This document shows positions 8,755 through 14,649 of a stretch of 14,649 nucleotides of DNA, one piece after another. Position 1 is the first letter of the stretch. Each line of letters starts with the position of its first letter. A program made the translations under genes and the position numbers. Source of the DNA: Deinococcus sp. (GTDB lineage: Bacteria; Deinococcota; Deinococci; Deinococcales; Deinococcaceae). Location: positions 1-14,649 of the forward strand of contig JANXWI010000569.1 of the NCBI GenBank assembly GCA_025351205.1, in the 5' to 3' direction. The notes under the pieces are model-generated. The model searched no databases. It worked only from the letters and a program-made list of their open reading frames with translations, and had not been told where the DNA came from.

Positions 8755-8760
8755 TACAGT
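8755..8760 (+). promoter_or_regulatory. -10 box (TACAGT) of a leaderless promoter
   Basis: TACAGT fits TANNNT and ends exactly 6 bases before the ATG at 8767, with no SD in those bases. This is the spacing expected for a transcript starting on the A of the start codon. No clear -35 is seen. Confidence 0.55.
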
Positions 8761-8766
8761 GCGGAC

Positions 8767-9609
8767 ATGACCCTGCCTGCCGGATATGCCGAACGAGCCG
8801 CGCTGTTCAGGAAGCTGCACGCGCAGCGCCCGCTGGTGTTGCCCACCGTCTGGGACGCTTCCAGCGCGGCGCTGGCCCAGTCGGTGGGTGCCGCCGCACT
8901 CGCCACCAGCAGCGCGGCGGTGGCCTGGGCGCGCGGCGTCAGAGACGGGCAGCGGCTGGGCCGCGAACAGATGGTCCTGGCCATCCGGGCCACCGTGCAG
9001 GCCGTTCATCTCCCCGTGAGCGCCGATATCGAGAGCGGATACGGCGCGGGGTCGCCCGCCGACGTGGCCGAGACGGTGCGGGCCGTGATCCTGGCCGGGG
9101 CGGTGGGCATCAACCTTGAAGATTCGCCGGGACAGGCAGGACATTCTCTGCTGGATGCAGAAGCGCAGGCCGAACGCCTCCGGGCCGCCAGAGAGGCCGC
9201 GCAGTCGCTGGGTGCCGAACTATTTATCAATGCGCGCACCGACGTCTTTCTGGCCCAGGTCGGAGCAGCCGGGTCACGGCCTGACGAGGCGCTGCGCCGG
9301 GCCGGGCTGTATCTGGCTGTGGGTGCGGACGGCGTGTTCGTGCCGGGCGTGAGCGATGAGGCCGTGATCGCGGCGCTGGCCGGGCAGATCGGCGGCCCAC
9401 TCAACGTCATGGCGGGTCCGGCCTCGCCGGATGTCCACACCCTCGGCAGGCTGGGGGTGGCGCGCGTCAGCCTGGGACCGGCACTGGCGCTGGCCGCCCT
9501 GGGGGCGACGAGAACGGCCCTGCTCGAAGTGCTGCGGCACGGAACCTACACCGCGCTGGCCCGGGGCTGCACCTTCGCCGAGGCCGAGGCCCTGTTTCCT
9601 GAGCTTTGA
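8767..9609 (+). CDS. Isocitrate lyase/PEP mutase family enzyme
   Basis: This 280-residue TIM-barrel protein belongs to the PEP mutase-like group (PF13714). Motifs in order are LPTVWDASSAALAQSVGAAALATSS (25-49), the metal-binding SADIESGYG (85-93), AGAVGINLEDS (110-120), LFINARTDVFL (152-162), GADGVFVPG (186-194) and RVSLGP (233-238). Family members cleave or form C-C or C-P bonds next to a carboxylate, for example 2-methylisocitrate lyase, oxaloacetate decarboxylase and PEP mutase. The isocitrate lyase KKCGH active-site loop is absent, as usual in this short clade, so the exact reaction is open. No phosphonate or methylcitrate genes lie nearby. The start follows a leaderless -10. The AdaA-like gene begins 5 bases after its stop, so the two are probably one transcript. 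Confidence 0.85.
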   Translation: MTLPAGYAERAALFRKLHAQRPLVLPTVWDASSAALAQSVGAAALATSSAAVAWARGVRDGQRLGREQMVLAIRATVQAVHLPVSADIESGYGAGSPADVAETVRAVILAGAVGINLEDSPGQAGHSLLDAEAQAERLRAAREAAQSLGAELFINARTDVFLAQVGAAGSRPDEALRRAGLYLAVGADGVFVPGVSDEAVIAALAGQIGGPLNVMAGPASPDVHTLGRLGVARVSLGPALALAALGATRTALLEVLRHGTYTALARGCTFAEAEALFPEL

Positions 9610-9614
9610 CGTTC

Positions 9615-10220
9615 ATGAGTCTCGACAGGACAGCCTGTGCGCCCCCCAATCTGCCTGCCCGCAGTGAGATGGAACGCGCCTACCTGGCCCGCGACGCCGC
9701 CTATGACGGGCTGTTTGTCACGGCGGTTCTCACCACGCGCATTTTCTGCCGCCCCACCTGCCCGGCCCGCAAACCCTTTCCCAGAAACGTGGTGTTCTTC
9801 CGGACCCCGCAGGAAGCCCAGCACGCGGGATACCGCGCCTGCAAACGCTGTCGCCCGCTCGAAGAATCGGACTGTCCTGGCTGGGCGGTTGGCCTCCTGG
9901 CCGACCTGGAACGCGCTCCCGGCGGACGCTTTGGTGACGCCGAACTTCGGGCCAGGGGCACCGACCCCACCACCGTGCGGCGGTACTTCGTGCGCGTGTA
10001 CGGCGCGACCTTTCACGCCCTGCTCAGGGCCGCCCGGCTGGCTCAGGCCCACCGCCGTCTGCGTGCCGGAACGCCGATTGACACCGTGATTCTGGAGAGC
10101 GGCTTCGGATCGTACAGCGGCTTCAGGTCGGCGTTCACGAGGGCCTACGGCCAGACTCCCGGAGCTGTGCTGGCGCGGGCTTACAGGCCACAAGAGGTGG
10201 TCGTTGAGAATCCTGTCTGA
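9615..10220 (+). CDS. adaA: AdaA-like methylphosphotriester-DNA methyltransferase / AraC-family regulator
   Basis: Residues 20-85 are the Ada zinc domain: ARDAAYDGLFVTAVLTTRIFCRPTC...AGYRACKRC. Cys45, Cys49, Cys76 and Cys79 have exactly the spacing of E. coli Ada Cys38, 42, 69 and 72. Cys45 would take the methyl group from a DNA phosphotriester. Residues 90-190 are an AraC DNA-binding domain, with the second helix-turn-helix in DTVILESGFGSYSGFRSAFTRAYGQTPGAV. The O6-methylguanine transferase domain of full-length Ada is missing, so this is the AdaA architecture: a methylation sensor that activates alkylation repair genes. Start choice is uncertain. ATG 9615 is 5 bases after the preceding stop, ATG 9669 would begin at MERAY, and a TTG at 9606 is also in frame. 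None has a strong SD, and translational coupling to the upstream gene is likely. Confidence 0.88.
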   Translation: MSLDRTACAPPNLPARSEMERAYLARDAAYDGLFVTAVLTTRIFCRPTCPARKPFPRNVVFFRTPQEAQHAGYRACKRCRPLEESDCPGWAVGLLADLERAPGGRFGDAELRARGTDPTTVRRYFVRVYGATFHALLRAARLAQAHRRLRAGTPIDTVILESGFGSYSGFRSAFTRAYGQTPGAVLARAYRPQEVVVENPV

Positions 10221-10229
10221 TGGTTAAAC

Positions 10230-10258
10230 GGGAGCGCTGGTCCCCTGGCGCGGCTCCC
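10230..10258 (+). terminator. Possible terminator hairpin after adaA
   Basis: GGGAGC (10230-10235) can pair with GCTCCC (10253-10258), starting ten bases after the adaA stop, with some inner pairing possible. There is no T tract, so this is only a candidate. Confidence 0.25.
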
Positions 10259-10317
10259 CAGGATCAGGTGAAGGTCTGCTCGTCTGCTGTGGCCGGGCGG
10301 CGTCTCAGGCTGAGACC

Positions 10318-10506
10318 ATGCCCACAGAACACGCCCAGGTTCCAGAAGAGGCGGCGCCTGATATGGAAACTGCCGGGCAGCACAGCGGCAGCGATCATGT
10401 CAGCCACGGTACCAACAGCAACCTCACGCCCGCCCTGGCTCAGACCGAGGAAGACGCTGAGGCCGCCAGAACTGTGGAACGTCAGCATCAACATGAAGAT
10501 TCCTGA
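10318..10506 (+). CDS. Small acidic hypothetical protein
   Basis: This 62-residue frame runs from an ATG to the TGA at 10504-10506. The product is strongly hydrophilic and rich in Glu, Asp, His, Gln and Ala, with no hydrophobic core or signal peptide (for example QTEEDAEAARTVERQHQHED). Third positions lean to G/C but less than in large neighbours. A weak terminator-like hairpin follows directly. No SD is seen; a degenerate CAGGCT at 10306-10311 sits where a leaderless -10 would be. It could be a small, intrinsically disordered stress protein or a chance frame; I cannot name a family. Confidence 0.45.
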   Translation: MPTEHAQVPEEAAPDMETAGQHSGSDHVSHGTNSNLTPALAQTEEDAEAARTVERQHQHEDS

Positions 10507-10514
10507 GGGTCGGG

Positions 10515-10532
10515 CACCGTCTTCCGGTGTTT
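10515..10532 (+). terminator. Short hairpin with T run after the small acidic gene
   Basis: CACCG (10515-10519) pairs with CGGTG (10525-10529) around a TCTTC loop, followed by TTTC. The stem is short, but position and orientation fit the end of the 10318-10506 transcript. Confidence 0.4.
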
Positions 10533-10550
10533 CAATTCAGCGTCAGGCGC

Positions 10551-10556
10551 TACCCT
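10551..10556 (+). promoter_or_regulatory. Candidate -10 (TACCCT) for the SRPBCC gene
   Basis: TACCCT fits TANNNT and lies 29 bases before the ATG at 10586. The transcript would therefore carry a short leader containing the strong SD GAGGAGG (10574-10580), 5 bases from the start. No confident -35 is visible. Confidence 0.3.
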
Positions 10557-10585
10557 GGGTTCAGGACTTAAGCGAGGAGGCCCTC

Positions 10586-11296
10586 ATGGAAACAAACATA
10601 GGTCAGCAGGGACGGATCATTTCGGGCGCGGCGGGCGGACTGCTGGCGCTGCTGGGCGCACGTCAGCGCGGCCCCATCGGGCTGCTGCTGGCGGCGGCGG
10701 GCGGTTACCTGGTGTACCGGGCGGCCACCGGAAACGACCCGGTGATGCAGGTCACGGGCGGCGGCGCGCCGTCGAGCAAGCCCATTTTCGTGGAGCACAG
10801 CGTGGTCATTGACCGCCCGGCCCAGCAGGTATACGAGTACTGGCGCAAGCTGGAAAATCTGCCGAGCATCATGAGCCACCTGGAGAGCGTGACGGCGCTC
10901 GATGACCGCCGCAGCCGCTGGGTCGCCAAGGCTCCGCTGGGCAGCCACGTCGAGTGGGAGGCCGAGATCGTCAACGACAAGCCCGGCGAGCGCATCGGCT
11001 GGCACAGCCTCCCCGGAGCCACGGTGGACAACGCGGGCAGCGTGCAGTTCGAGGCGCTGGTGGGCGCCAGCCAGGGCAGCGCCCAGAGCAGCGGCAACCA
11101 GGCAGCGGGCACGGCGGGCGGGGTCAACCTGAACAGCGGCAGCACGCGGGTGCATGTGGCCCTCAGCTACCGCCCACCCGCTGGACCGCTGGGCGCAGCC
11201 GTCGCCAGGATGTTCGGCGAGGAACCCAGCCAGCAGATCGCTGAGGATTTGCAGAAGTTCAAGCAGAGCTTCGAGAGCGGCAGCAGCAAGAACTGA
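10586..11296 (+). CDS. SRPBCC-family (START-like) protein with N-terminal membrane anchor
   Basis: This 236-residue protein has two parts. Residues 7-48 are Gly/Ala-rich hydrophobic helices (GRIISGAAGGLLALLGARQRGPIGLLLAAAGGYLVYRAATG) resembling the DUF2892-type membrane hairpin. Residues 66-230 are a polyketide-cyclase/dehydrase-like START domain: PIFVEHSVVIDRPAQQVYEYWRKLENLPSIMSHLESV, WVAKAPLGSHVEWEAEIVNDKPGERIGWHSLPGATVDNAGSVQFE, then THVH-like strand TRVHVALSYRPPAGPLGAAVARMFGEEP and a C-terminal helix. A Ser/Gly/Gln-rich insertion (160-186) sits in the β-sheet. Such proteins bind hydrophobic ligands at the membrane; the ligand is unknown. The start is well supported by the SD GAGGAGG. The gene ends at a clear hairpin and appears monocistronic. 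Confidence 0.85.
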   Translation: METNIGQQGRIISGAAGGLLALLGARQRGPIGLLLAAAGGYLVYRAATGNDPVMQVTGGGAPSSKPIFVEHSVVIDRPAQQVYEYWRKLENLPSIMSHLESVTALDDRRSRWVAKAPLGSHVEWEAEIVNDKPGERIGWHSLPGATVDNAGSVQFEALVGASQGSAQSSGNQAAGTAGGVNLNSGSTRVHVALSYRPPAGPLGAAVARMFGEEPSQQIAEDLQKFKQSFESGSSKN

Positions 11297-11314
11297 GCTG
11301 AAATTGCAAGTGTC

Positions 11315-11350
11315 AGCCCCGGAGCCTCAAAGGTTTCCGGGGCTGAATTG
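11315..11350 (+). terminator. Intrinsic terminator after the SRPBCC gene
   Basis: AGCCCCGGA (11315-11323) and TCCGGGGCT (11336-11344) form a perfect 9-bp stem with a 12-base loop, followed by GAATTGTT. It begins 18 bases after the stop. The T tail is weak. Confidence 0.7.
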
Positions 11351-11393
11351 TTGAGTGCCGATACACAACTCTGGAGTGGAGAGGATCAGGGCC

Positions 11394-11786
11394 ATGTTGA
11401 GCAACAGCGTCATGTCGAAGATTCATGTCTGGCTGGGCGTGACGGCCCACACACCGGAGGAATTCTCTCGGTATTTCGAGATCAATCACGCCGACAGAGA
11501 GGCCGGAAGGGGCGCGAGTCTGTTCGACCAGGACGTCGGCACCGGCTGGTACGACGACGATCTGATCGGGGTCTACCGTTTTGCGGACACCATCAGCCTG
11601 GAAGCGGCGGCAGACGAACTTCCCACCTCGCCGGAAGTCGTTGCGGCGGTGTTGCGCCGATGTTCCGAGCTGGGTATCACGCGGGCGAACGCGCTTTTTT
11701 ATTACCAGGACGCCGATCTGCACGTCGCCGATCCGTTCAGGCTCTACAACGGCCTGCCGTACCTGGGCGTCTTCGATGACCCCTGA
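11394..11786 (+). CDS. Imm22-like immunity protein
   Basis: The 130-residue protein opens with KIHVWLGVTAHTPEEFSRYFEINH and continues with SLFDQDVGTGWYDDDLIGVYRF, LPTSPEVVAAVLRRCSELGITRANALFYYQDADL and a short C-terminus. The short β-strand with WxG, EEFxxYFE, a D-x-G-x-x-WYDDD acidic motif and a final ALFYY strand match the immunity protein 22 family, whose members neutralise polymorphic toxins. The ATG at 11394 has the SD GGAGAGG nine bases upstream; ATG 11412 (MSKIHVW) and GTG 11355 are alternatives. No toxin gene adjoins it, so it may be an orphan protecting against a neighbour's toxin, or may have another role. It converges on the next gene with a 14-base gap and no terminator between. 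The family call is from memory of the motif pattern. Confidence 0.65.
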   Translation: MLSNSVMSKIHVWLGVTAHTPEEFSRYFEINHADREAGRGASLFDQDVGTGWYDDDLIGVYRFADTISLEAAADELPTSPEVVAAVLRRCSELGITRANALFYYQDADLHVADPFRLYNGLPYLGVFDDP

Positions 11787-11800
11787 CCAGCCCCTCCCGA

Positions 11801-14059
11801 TCAGCCTCTCCTGGCCCGCCTCTCCGCGCGCGCCGAACGCAGCTCTTCGAGCACGAACACCAGGATGTTCAGGCCGTAGATAACGGCCAGCAGGACCAGC
11901 AGCACGGTCCCCAGGCCCGGTACCGAGGTTCCTGCCAGCGTGTCTGACGGAGCCAGCCCCAGGCGGCCTGCCAGAACGGCCAGGGTCATGGCCCAGCCCA
12001 GCAGCAGCACGCTGCCCCAGGCCCCTTCCAGCAGGGCCGCGCCGGGCAGCAGCAGCGCCGCGAGGCGGTACAGCGGCGGGCGTCCAGCCGCGCGGCCACC
12101 CGGCAGCCGGGGAACGATCAGCCACAGCAGGCTGGCCGCGCCCAGCAGCAGCAGCAGGCCCACCCACAGCCATTGCAGAGGGCGCGGCAGGCCGGTGGGC
12201 AGGTTGTTCAGGGTGCGCCAGGGGTCGCTCAGCAGCCCCAGCGCCGAGTCGCCCGGCGGGGTGTCGAGCGCCTGGATCAGGGTCTGCTGGTCGGGGTAGC
12301 ACAGCCGGGGCTGGCCCGGGCGCAGGGTTTCCTGAAAGCCGGTTTCCGGCGACTGCGGGTGCAGACCCAGGTTGTACGAGGCGGGCAGCTGGCCGGGGTC
12401 CTGCGCCAACGCCTGACGGTAGCCGTCGCGGGCCTGGGCGCTGTCCCCGCCCCCCGCCGACAGCACCGCCAGATTGTTCAGAATGCAGGCTCCCGGCGCG
12501 TTGCCAGCGAGGGCGTAGGTCTGGCGGGCCGCCGCCGTGTCGCCGCTCAGCTGCGAGGCCAGCCCCCTGATCAGGGCGATGTCGGCGGGGTTGCCGCTCA
12601 GGCCCAGTCGGTCGAGGCCGTCATAGAACCAGGCCCCGCCATAGGTTCCGGCGTTCAGCACCGGAGACAGCAGCCGCGCCTGTACCCGCCCGGTCCAGGC
12701 CCAGGCCGAGAGGCTGAGCAGCAGCCCCAGCAGCAGGGCGGCCAGCACCAGCTTCTCACCAAAACCCGCGTAGGCCAGCGTGATGCGCCGTGCCCGCGAC
12801 AGCGGGTGCCTCAGCCAGCTGCGCCAGCGCCCGCCCAGCGGAGCGAGGTCGCTGCTCTGGACAGCCCAGTAGTGCAGCGTGTAGCCCAGCAGCGCCGCCA
12901 GAATCGCCAGCAGCAGCGCCAGCGCCAGCAGGCGGGCGGCACTCTGCAAGGCGGGCAGCGATCCCGGCCCCAGGTTGTACAGCGTGCCGGCAGACAGGGA
13001 GCGCGAGAACTGCCGCCACTCGTCGGCCTCACCGCCCCGGTCCTGGGCATCGAGGATGCGGGCGTAGCGGGCGTAGGTCTCTGGATACCCCTCGAAGCGC
13101 GGCGACGTGAGGCGCAGATACCTGATCCAGGCGTCGGCGCGGCGCAGCTTGTTCTGTGAGAGCAGCACGTCCAGCAGGCCCAGCGGGTCACCGTAGGCCC
13201 GCAGCGCTGCCTGACTGACCACCAGGGCCGGGTCGTAGCCGCGCGCCGCCCAGTCGCGGGCGGCCCTGCCCAGCGCCAGGTCGGCGGCTGCCGGATACCC
13301 TGCCGCGTCGAGCTGCGCCGCGAGCTGCACCCCCGCCGCGAACGGCACGTTCAGGGCCGCTGCCCGCTGCGCCGCCAGGGTCGCCCCGGAGCGGTCTCCC
13401 AGCAGCTGAGCCAGCCGCGCCAGCCGAAGGTCCAGAAAGGGATTGGAAGGGTCCTGCCGCGCCGCCTGCGCCAGCTGGGCCTGCGGAACGGTGGTGGCGG
13501 CCCGCGCCAGCCAGCCGGTGATCCCGGCGTCGGGGGGCAGCACCACGCGGCCCTGGAGCTGCATGTCGCTCACGGTAAAGGTCTGGCGCACGCTGCCAAA
13601 GCCCGCCGTGACCTGAAGCACCCCGCCGCCGCCGTCGAGGGCCGAAACCTCGGCGGGAACATCGAGGCGGACCCGCTGCTCACCGCCCGGCTCGTAGGCG
13701 TACAACGCCGGACCGACCGCCAGCCAGCTCAGGCCCTCCTGGGTCAGCGGCCCGCTGATCGGCCCCAGCTGGGCAGGGTAGGTGCGGCTCCAGACGGTAG
13801 CCCCGGCGTCGTTCTGGTAGCTCAGGGTGCGCCCGTCCAGGCTGGCGTCGGCGTGCGCGCGGCTGGGCAGCATGAACACGGCCAGCACGGCGGCGAACCG
13901 GACGACCCAGGCCCGGACGATCCAGGCGGCGTTTCCGGGGGCCGCCGCGCGGGGAACAGAGGCGCGAACCCGGTCCGGCCCCACGCGCCAGCCCGGCTTC
14001 CTCATCTGCCCCAGCCGCAGAGTCGGGTCCAGCCAGATGATGCAGTCCAGCCGTCTCAA
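11801..14059 (-). CDS. Large exported multi-pass membrane protein with TPR-like helices
   Basis: I cannot name a function for this 752-residue protein. A signal-type segment (RFAAVLAVFMLPSRAHA, cleavage after A70) leads to a β-rich extracytoplasmic part (71-185: YAYEPGGEQRVRLDVPAEV, VLQVTAGFGSVRQTFTV). Helical TPR-like repeats follow (190-350). Membrane helices lie near 373-398 and 436-456, then a second TPR-like pair (504-565: GDTAAARQTYALAGNAPGACILNNLAVL and AQARDGYRQALAQDPGQLPASYNLGL). Three or four more helices fill 627-740, before an Arg-rich tail. The start is a TTG whose last two bases overlap the plsY stop (TTGA), preceded by the strong SD GAGGAGAAGG; ATG 14005 is the alternative. Coupling to plsY suggests a role in the cell envelope. 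The TPRs suggest a scaffold for protein partners. Confidence 0.8.
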   Translation of the reverse strand: MRRLDCIIWLDPTLRLGQMRKPGWRVGPDRVRASVPRAAAPGNAAWIVRAWVVRFAAVLAVFMLPSRAHADASLDGRTLSYQNDAGATVWSRTYPAQLGPISGPLTQEGLSWLAVGPALYAYEPGGEQRVRLDVPAEVSALDGGGGVLQVTAGFGSVRQTFTVSDMQLQGRVVLPPDAGITGWLARAATTVPQAQLAQAARQDPSNPFLDLRLARLAQLLGDRSGATLAAQRAAALNVPFAAGVQLAAQLDAAGYPAAADLALGRAARDWAARGYDPALVVSQAALRAYGDPLGLLDVLLSQNKLRRADAWIRYLRLTSPRFEGYPETYARYARILDAQDRGGEADEWRQFSRSLSAGTLYNLGPGSLPALQSAARLLALALLLAILAALLGYTLHYWAVQSSDLAPLGGRWRSWLRHPLSRARRITLAYAGFGEKLVLAALLLGLLLSLSAWAWTGRVQARLLSPVLNAGTYGGAWFYDGLDRLGLSGNPADIALIRGLASQLSGDTAAARQTYALAGNAPGACILNNLAVLSAGGGDSAQARDGYRQALAQDPGQLPASYNLGLHPQSPETGFQETLRPGQPRLCYPDQQTLIQALDTPPGDSALGLLSDPWRTLNNLPTGLPRPLQWLWVGLLLLLGAASLLWLIVPRLPGGRAAGRPPLYRLAALLLPGAALLEGAWGSVLLLGWAMTLAVLAGRLGLAPSDTLAGTSVPGLGTVLLVLLAVIYGLNILVFVLEELRSARAERRARRG

Positions 14060-14649
14060 GTCGTGGCCTTCTCCTCGCCGCTGACGTCCTGTGCAGGTTT
14101 ATCGTGGTCGGGTTGAAACAGCATGTGCACCGCCCGCGCCGCCATCACCGCGCCCCCGGCCAGAAACTCCGCCAGCCCCTTGTGCAGCAGCAGCGAGAAC
14201 ACCGTGCCGACGACCAGCATGCACACCGCCGCGAAGGGAATGGCGTTGAGCTTCAGTCTCTTTTGCAGCGTTGCCTTGTAGAGGGGAATGATCAGTAGCG
14301 TCACGATGAACGTCGGCGTGGCCGTCAGCGGGGCCGCGCCCATGAAGGCCCCGTTGAAGGGCGCGATGCCGCCGCCGCCCGAGAAGCGGAAGAACACCGG
14401 GTAGCAGTGCCCCAGCGTCACGCCCATCACGGCCAGCCAGGTGTAGGCGGGCGCGTAGTGCTGTGTGACCAGCGAGGCCAGGATGCCCTTGCCGATGTCG
14501 AGCGCCGTGACGATGATCGCGGGCCACAGGCCGTACTGCCGGTAGGTGCCGCTGCCGCCGGGCAGATCGACACCACGAATGTCGCGGCCTCGCAGGCGCG
14601 AATACAGCACCCCGAACACCACCGAGCCGAGCAGATACGAGAGCAGCAG
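14056..14649 (-). CDS. plsY: PlsY-like glycerol-3-phosphate acyltransferase, 5' end cut by the window
   Basis: The frame is open to the right edge, giving 197 residues, nearly the usual PlsY length, so only a few N-terminal residues are missing. PlsY moves an acyl group from acyl phosphate to glycerol-3-phosphate, the first step of phospholipid synthesis. Three family motifs are recognisable. LLGSVVFGVLYSRLRGRDIR leads into GGSGTYRQYG (SGN-x-G-x-TN in classical PlsY). TALDIGKGILASL matches the D-x-x-KG motif. GHCYPVFFRFSGGGGIAP takes the place of GHxxPVF-x-x-F-x-GGKGVAT. The first motif is altered and the third has Gly where the conserved Lys stands, so this may be a paralog with changed substrate or activity. 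About five membrane helices are visible. The downstream gene is translationally coupled. Confidence 0.85.
   Translation of the reverse strand: MLLSYLLGSVVFGVLYSRLRGRDIRGVDLPGGSGTYRQYGLWPAIIVTALDIGKGILASLVTQHYAPAYTWLAVMGVTLGHCYPVFFRFSGGGGIAPFNGAFMGAAPLTATPTFIVTLLIIPLYKATLQKRLKLNAIPFAAVCMLVVGTVFSLLLHKGLAEFLAGGAVMAARAVHMLFQPDHDKPAQDVSGEEKATT
14067..14076 (-). promoter_or_regulatory. Ribosome binding site deciding the TTG start of the TPR membrane protein
   Basis: GAGGAGAAGG lies inside the end of plsY, 7 bases before the TTG at 14059. It is the best SD on the minus strand in this area and supports the TTG start over the internal ATG at 14005, which has only a weak G-rich stretch ahead of it. 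Confidence 0.55.

Noticed and set aside
8578..9144. N-terminal extension of the low-GC minus-strand gene up to 9144
   Set aside because: It would overlap the PEP mutase-family gene on the other strand. A signal peptide and good SD mark the true start at 8577.
10220..10585. Extension of the SRPBCC gene upstream to 10220
   Set aside because: The strong SD GAGGAGG is 5 bases before ATG 10586, and the upstream part of the frame has no domain and covers the small acidic gene and its hairpin.

Overview
The window looks like a chromosomal segment of a Deinococcus-type bacterium. Base composition is very GC-rich with strongly GC-biased third codon positions. Several genes have a TANNNT -10 box five or six bases before the start codon, the arrangement expected for the leaderless mRNAs common in Deinococcus. 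Gene content also fits: an FMN-riboswitch-controlled NMT1-type transporter, an AdaA-like regulator, an SRPBCC membrane protein and a divergent PlsY. The assignment is inferred from composition and gene families; no rRNA or other marker gene is present.

Layout. Positions 2-184 hold the end of an HNH endonuclease. Positions 261-2226 hold two divergent short-chain dehydrogenase-fold genes: an atypical NAD-dependent epimerase (minus) and a uronate dehydrogenase-like enzyme (plus). Next is a gene-poor stretch of about 350 bases with a G/C-rich palindromic repeat. Positions 2575-6369 (all minus) form a transport cluster. In transcription order it holds an EamA/DMT permease, a protein fusing an ABC ATPase to its permease, an FMN riboswitch, and a secreted NMT1-type substrate-binding protein. 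The riboswitch makes this most likely a flavin (riboflavin) uptake system rather than the thiamine-precursor or nitrate/taurine importer that homology alone would suggest.

Positions 6696-7871 encode a four-repeat TM-helix protein of the CmpX type, closed by a strong terminator. A lower-GC secreted orphan (8032-8577, minus) stands out by composition. A PEP mutase/isocitrate lyase family enzyme follows, with a closely spaced AdaA-like methylphosphotriester sensor. Then come a small acidic hypothetical protein, an SRPBCC membrane-anchored protein and an Imm22-like immunity protein with no toxin in view. The right end carries a coupled minus-strand pair: a PlsY-like acyltransferase cut by the window edge, and a 752-residue exported multi-pass protein with TPR-like helices that starts at a TTG overlapping the plsY stop.

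The most notable element is the flavin transport locus. The riboswitch sits inside the cluster, so only the binding protein appears to be under direct FMN control. The ATPase and permease are one polypeptide, and a DMT permease is translationally coupled upstream.
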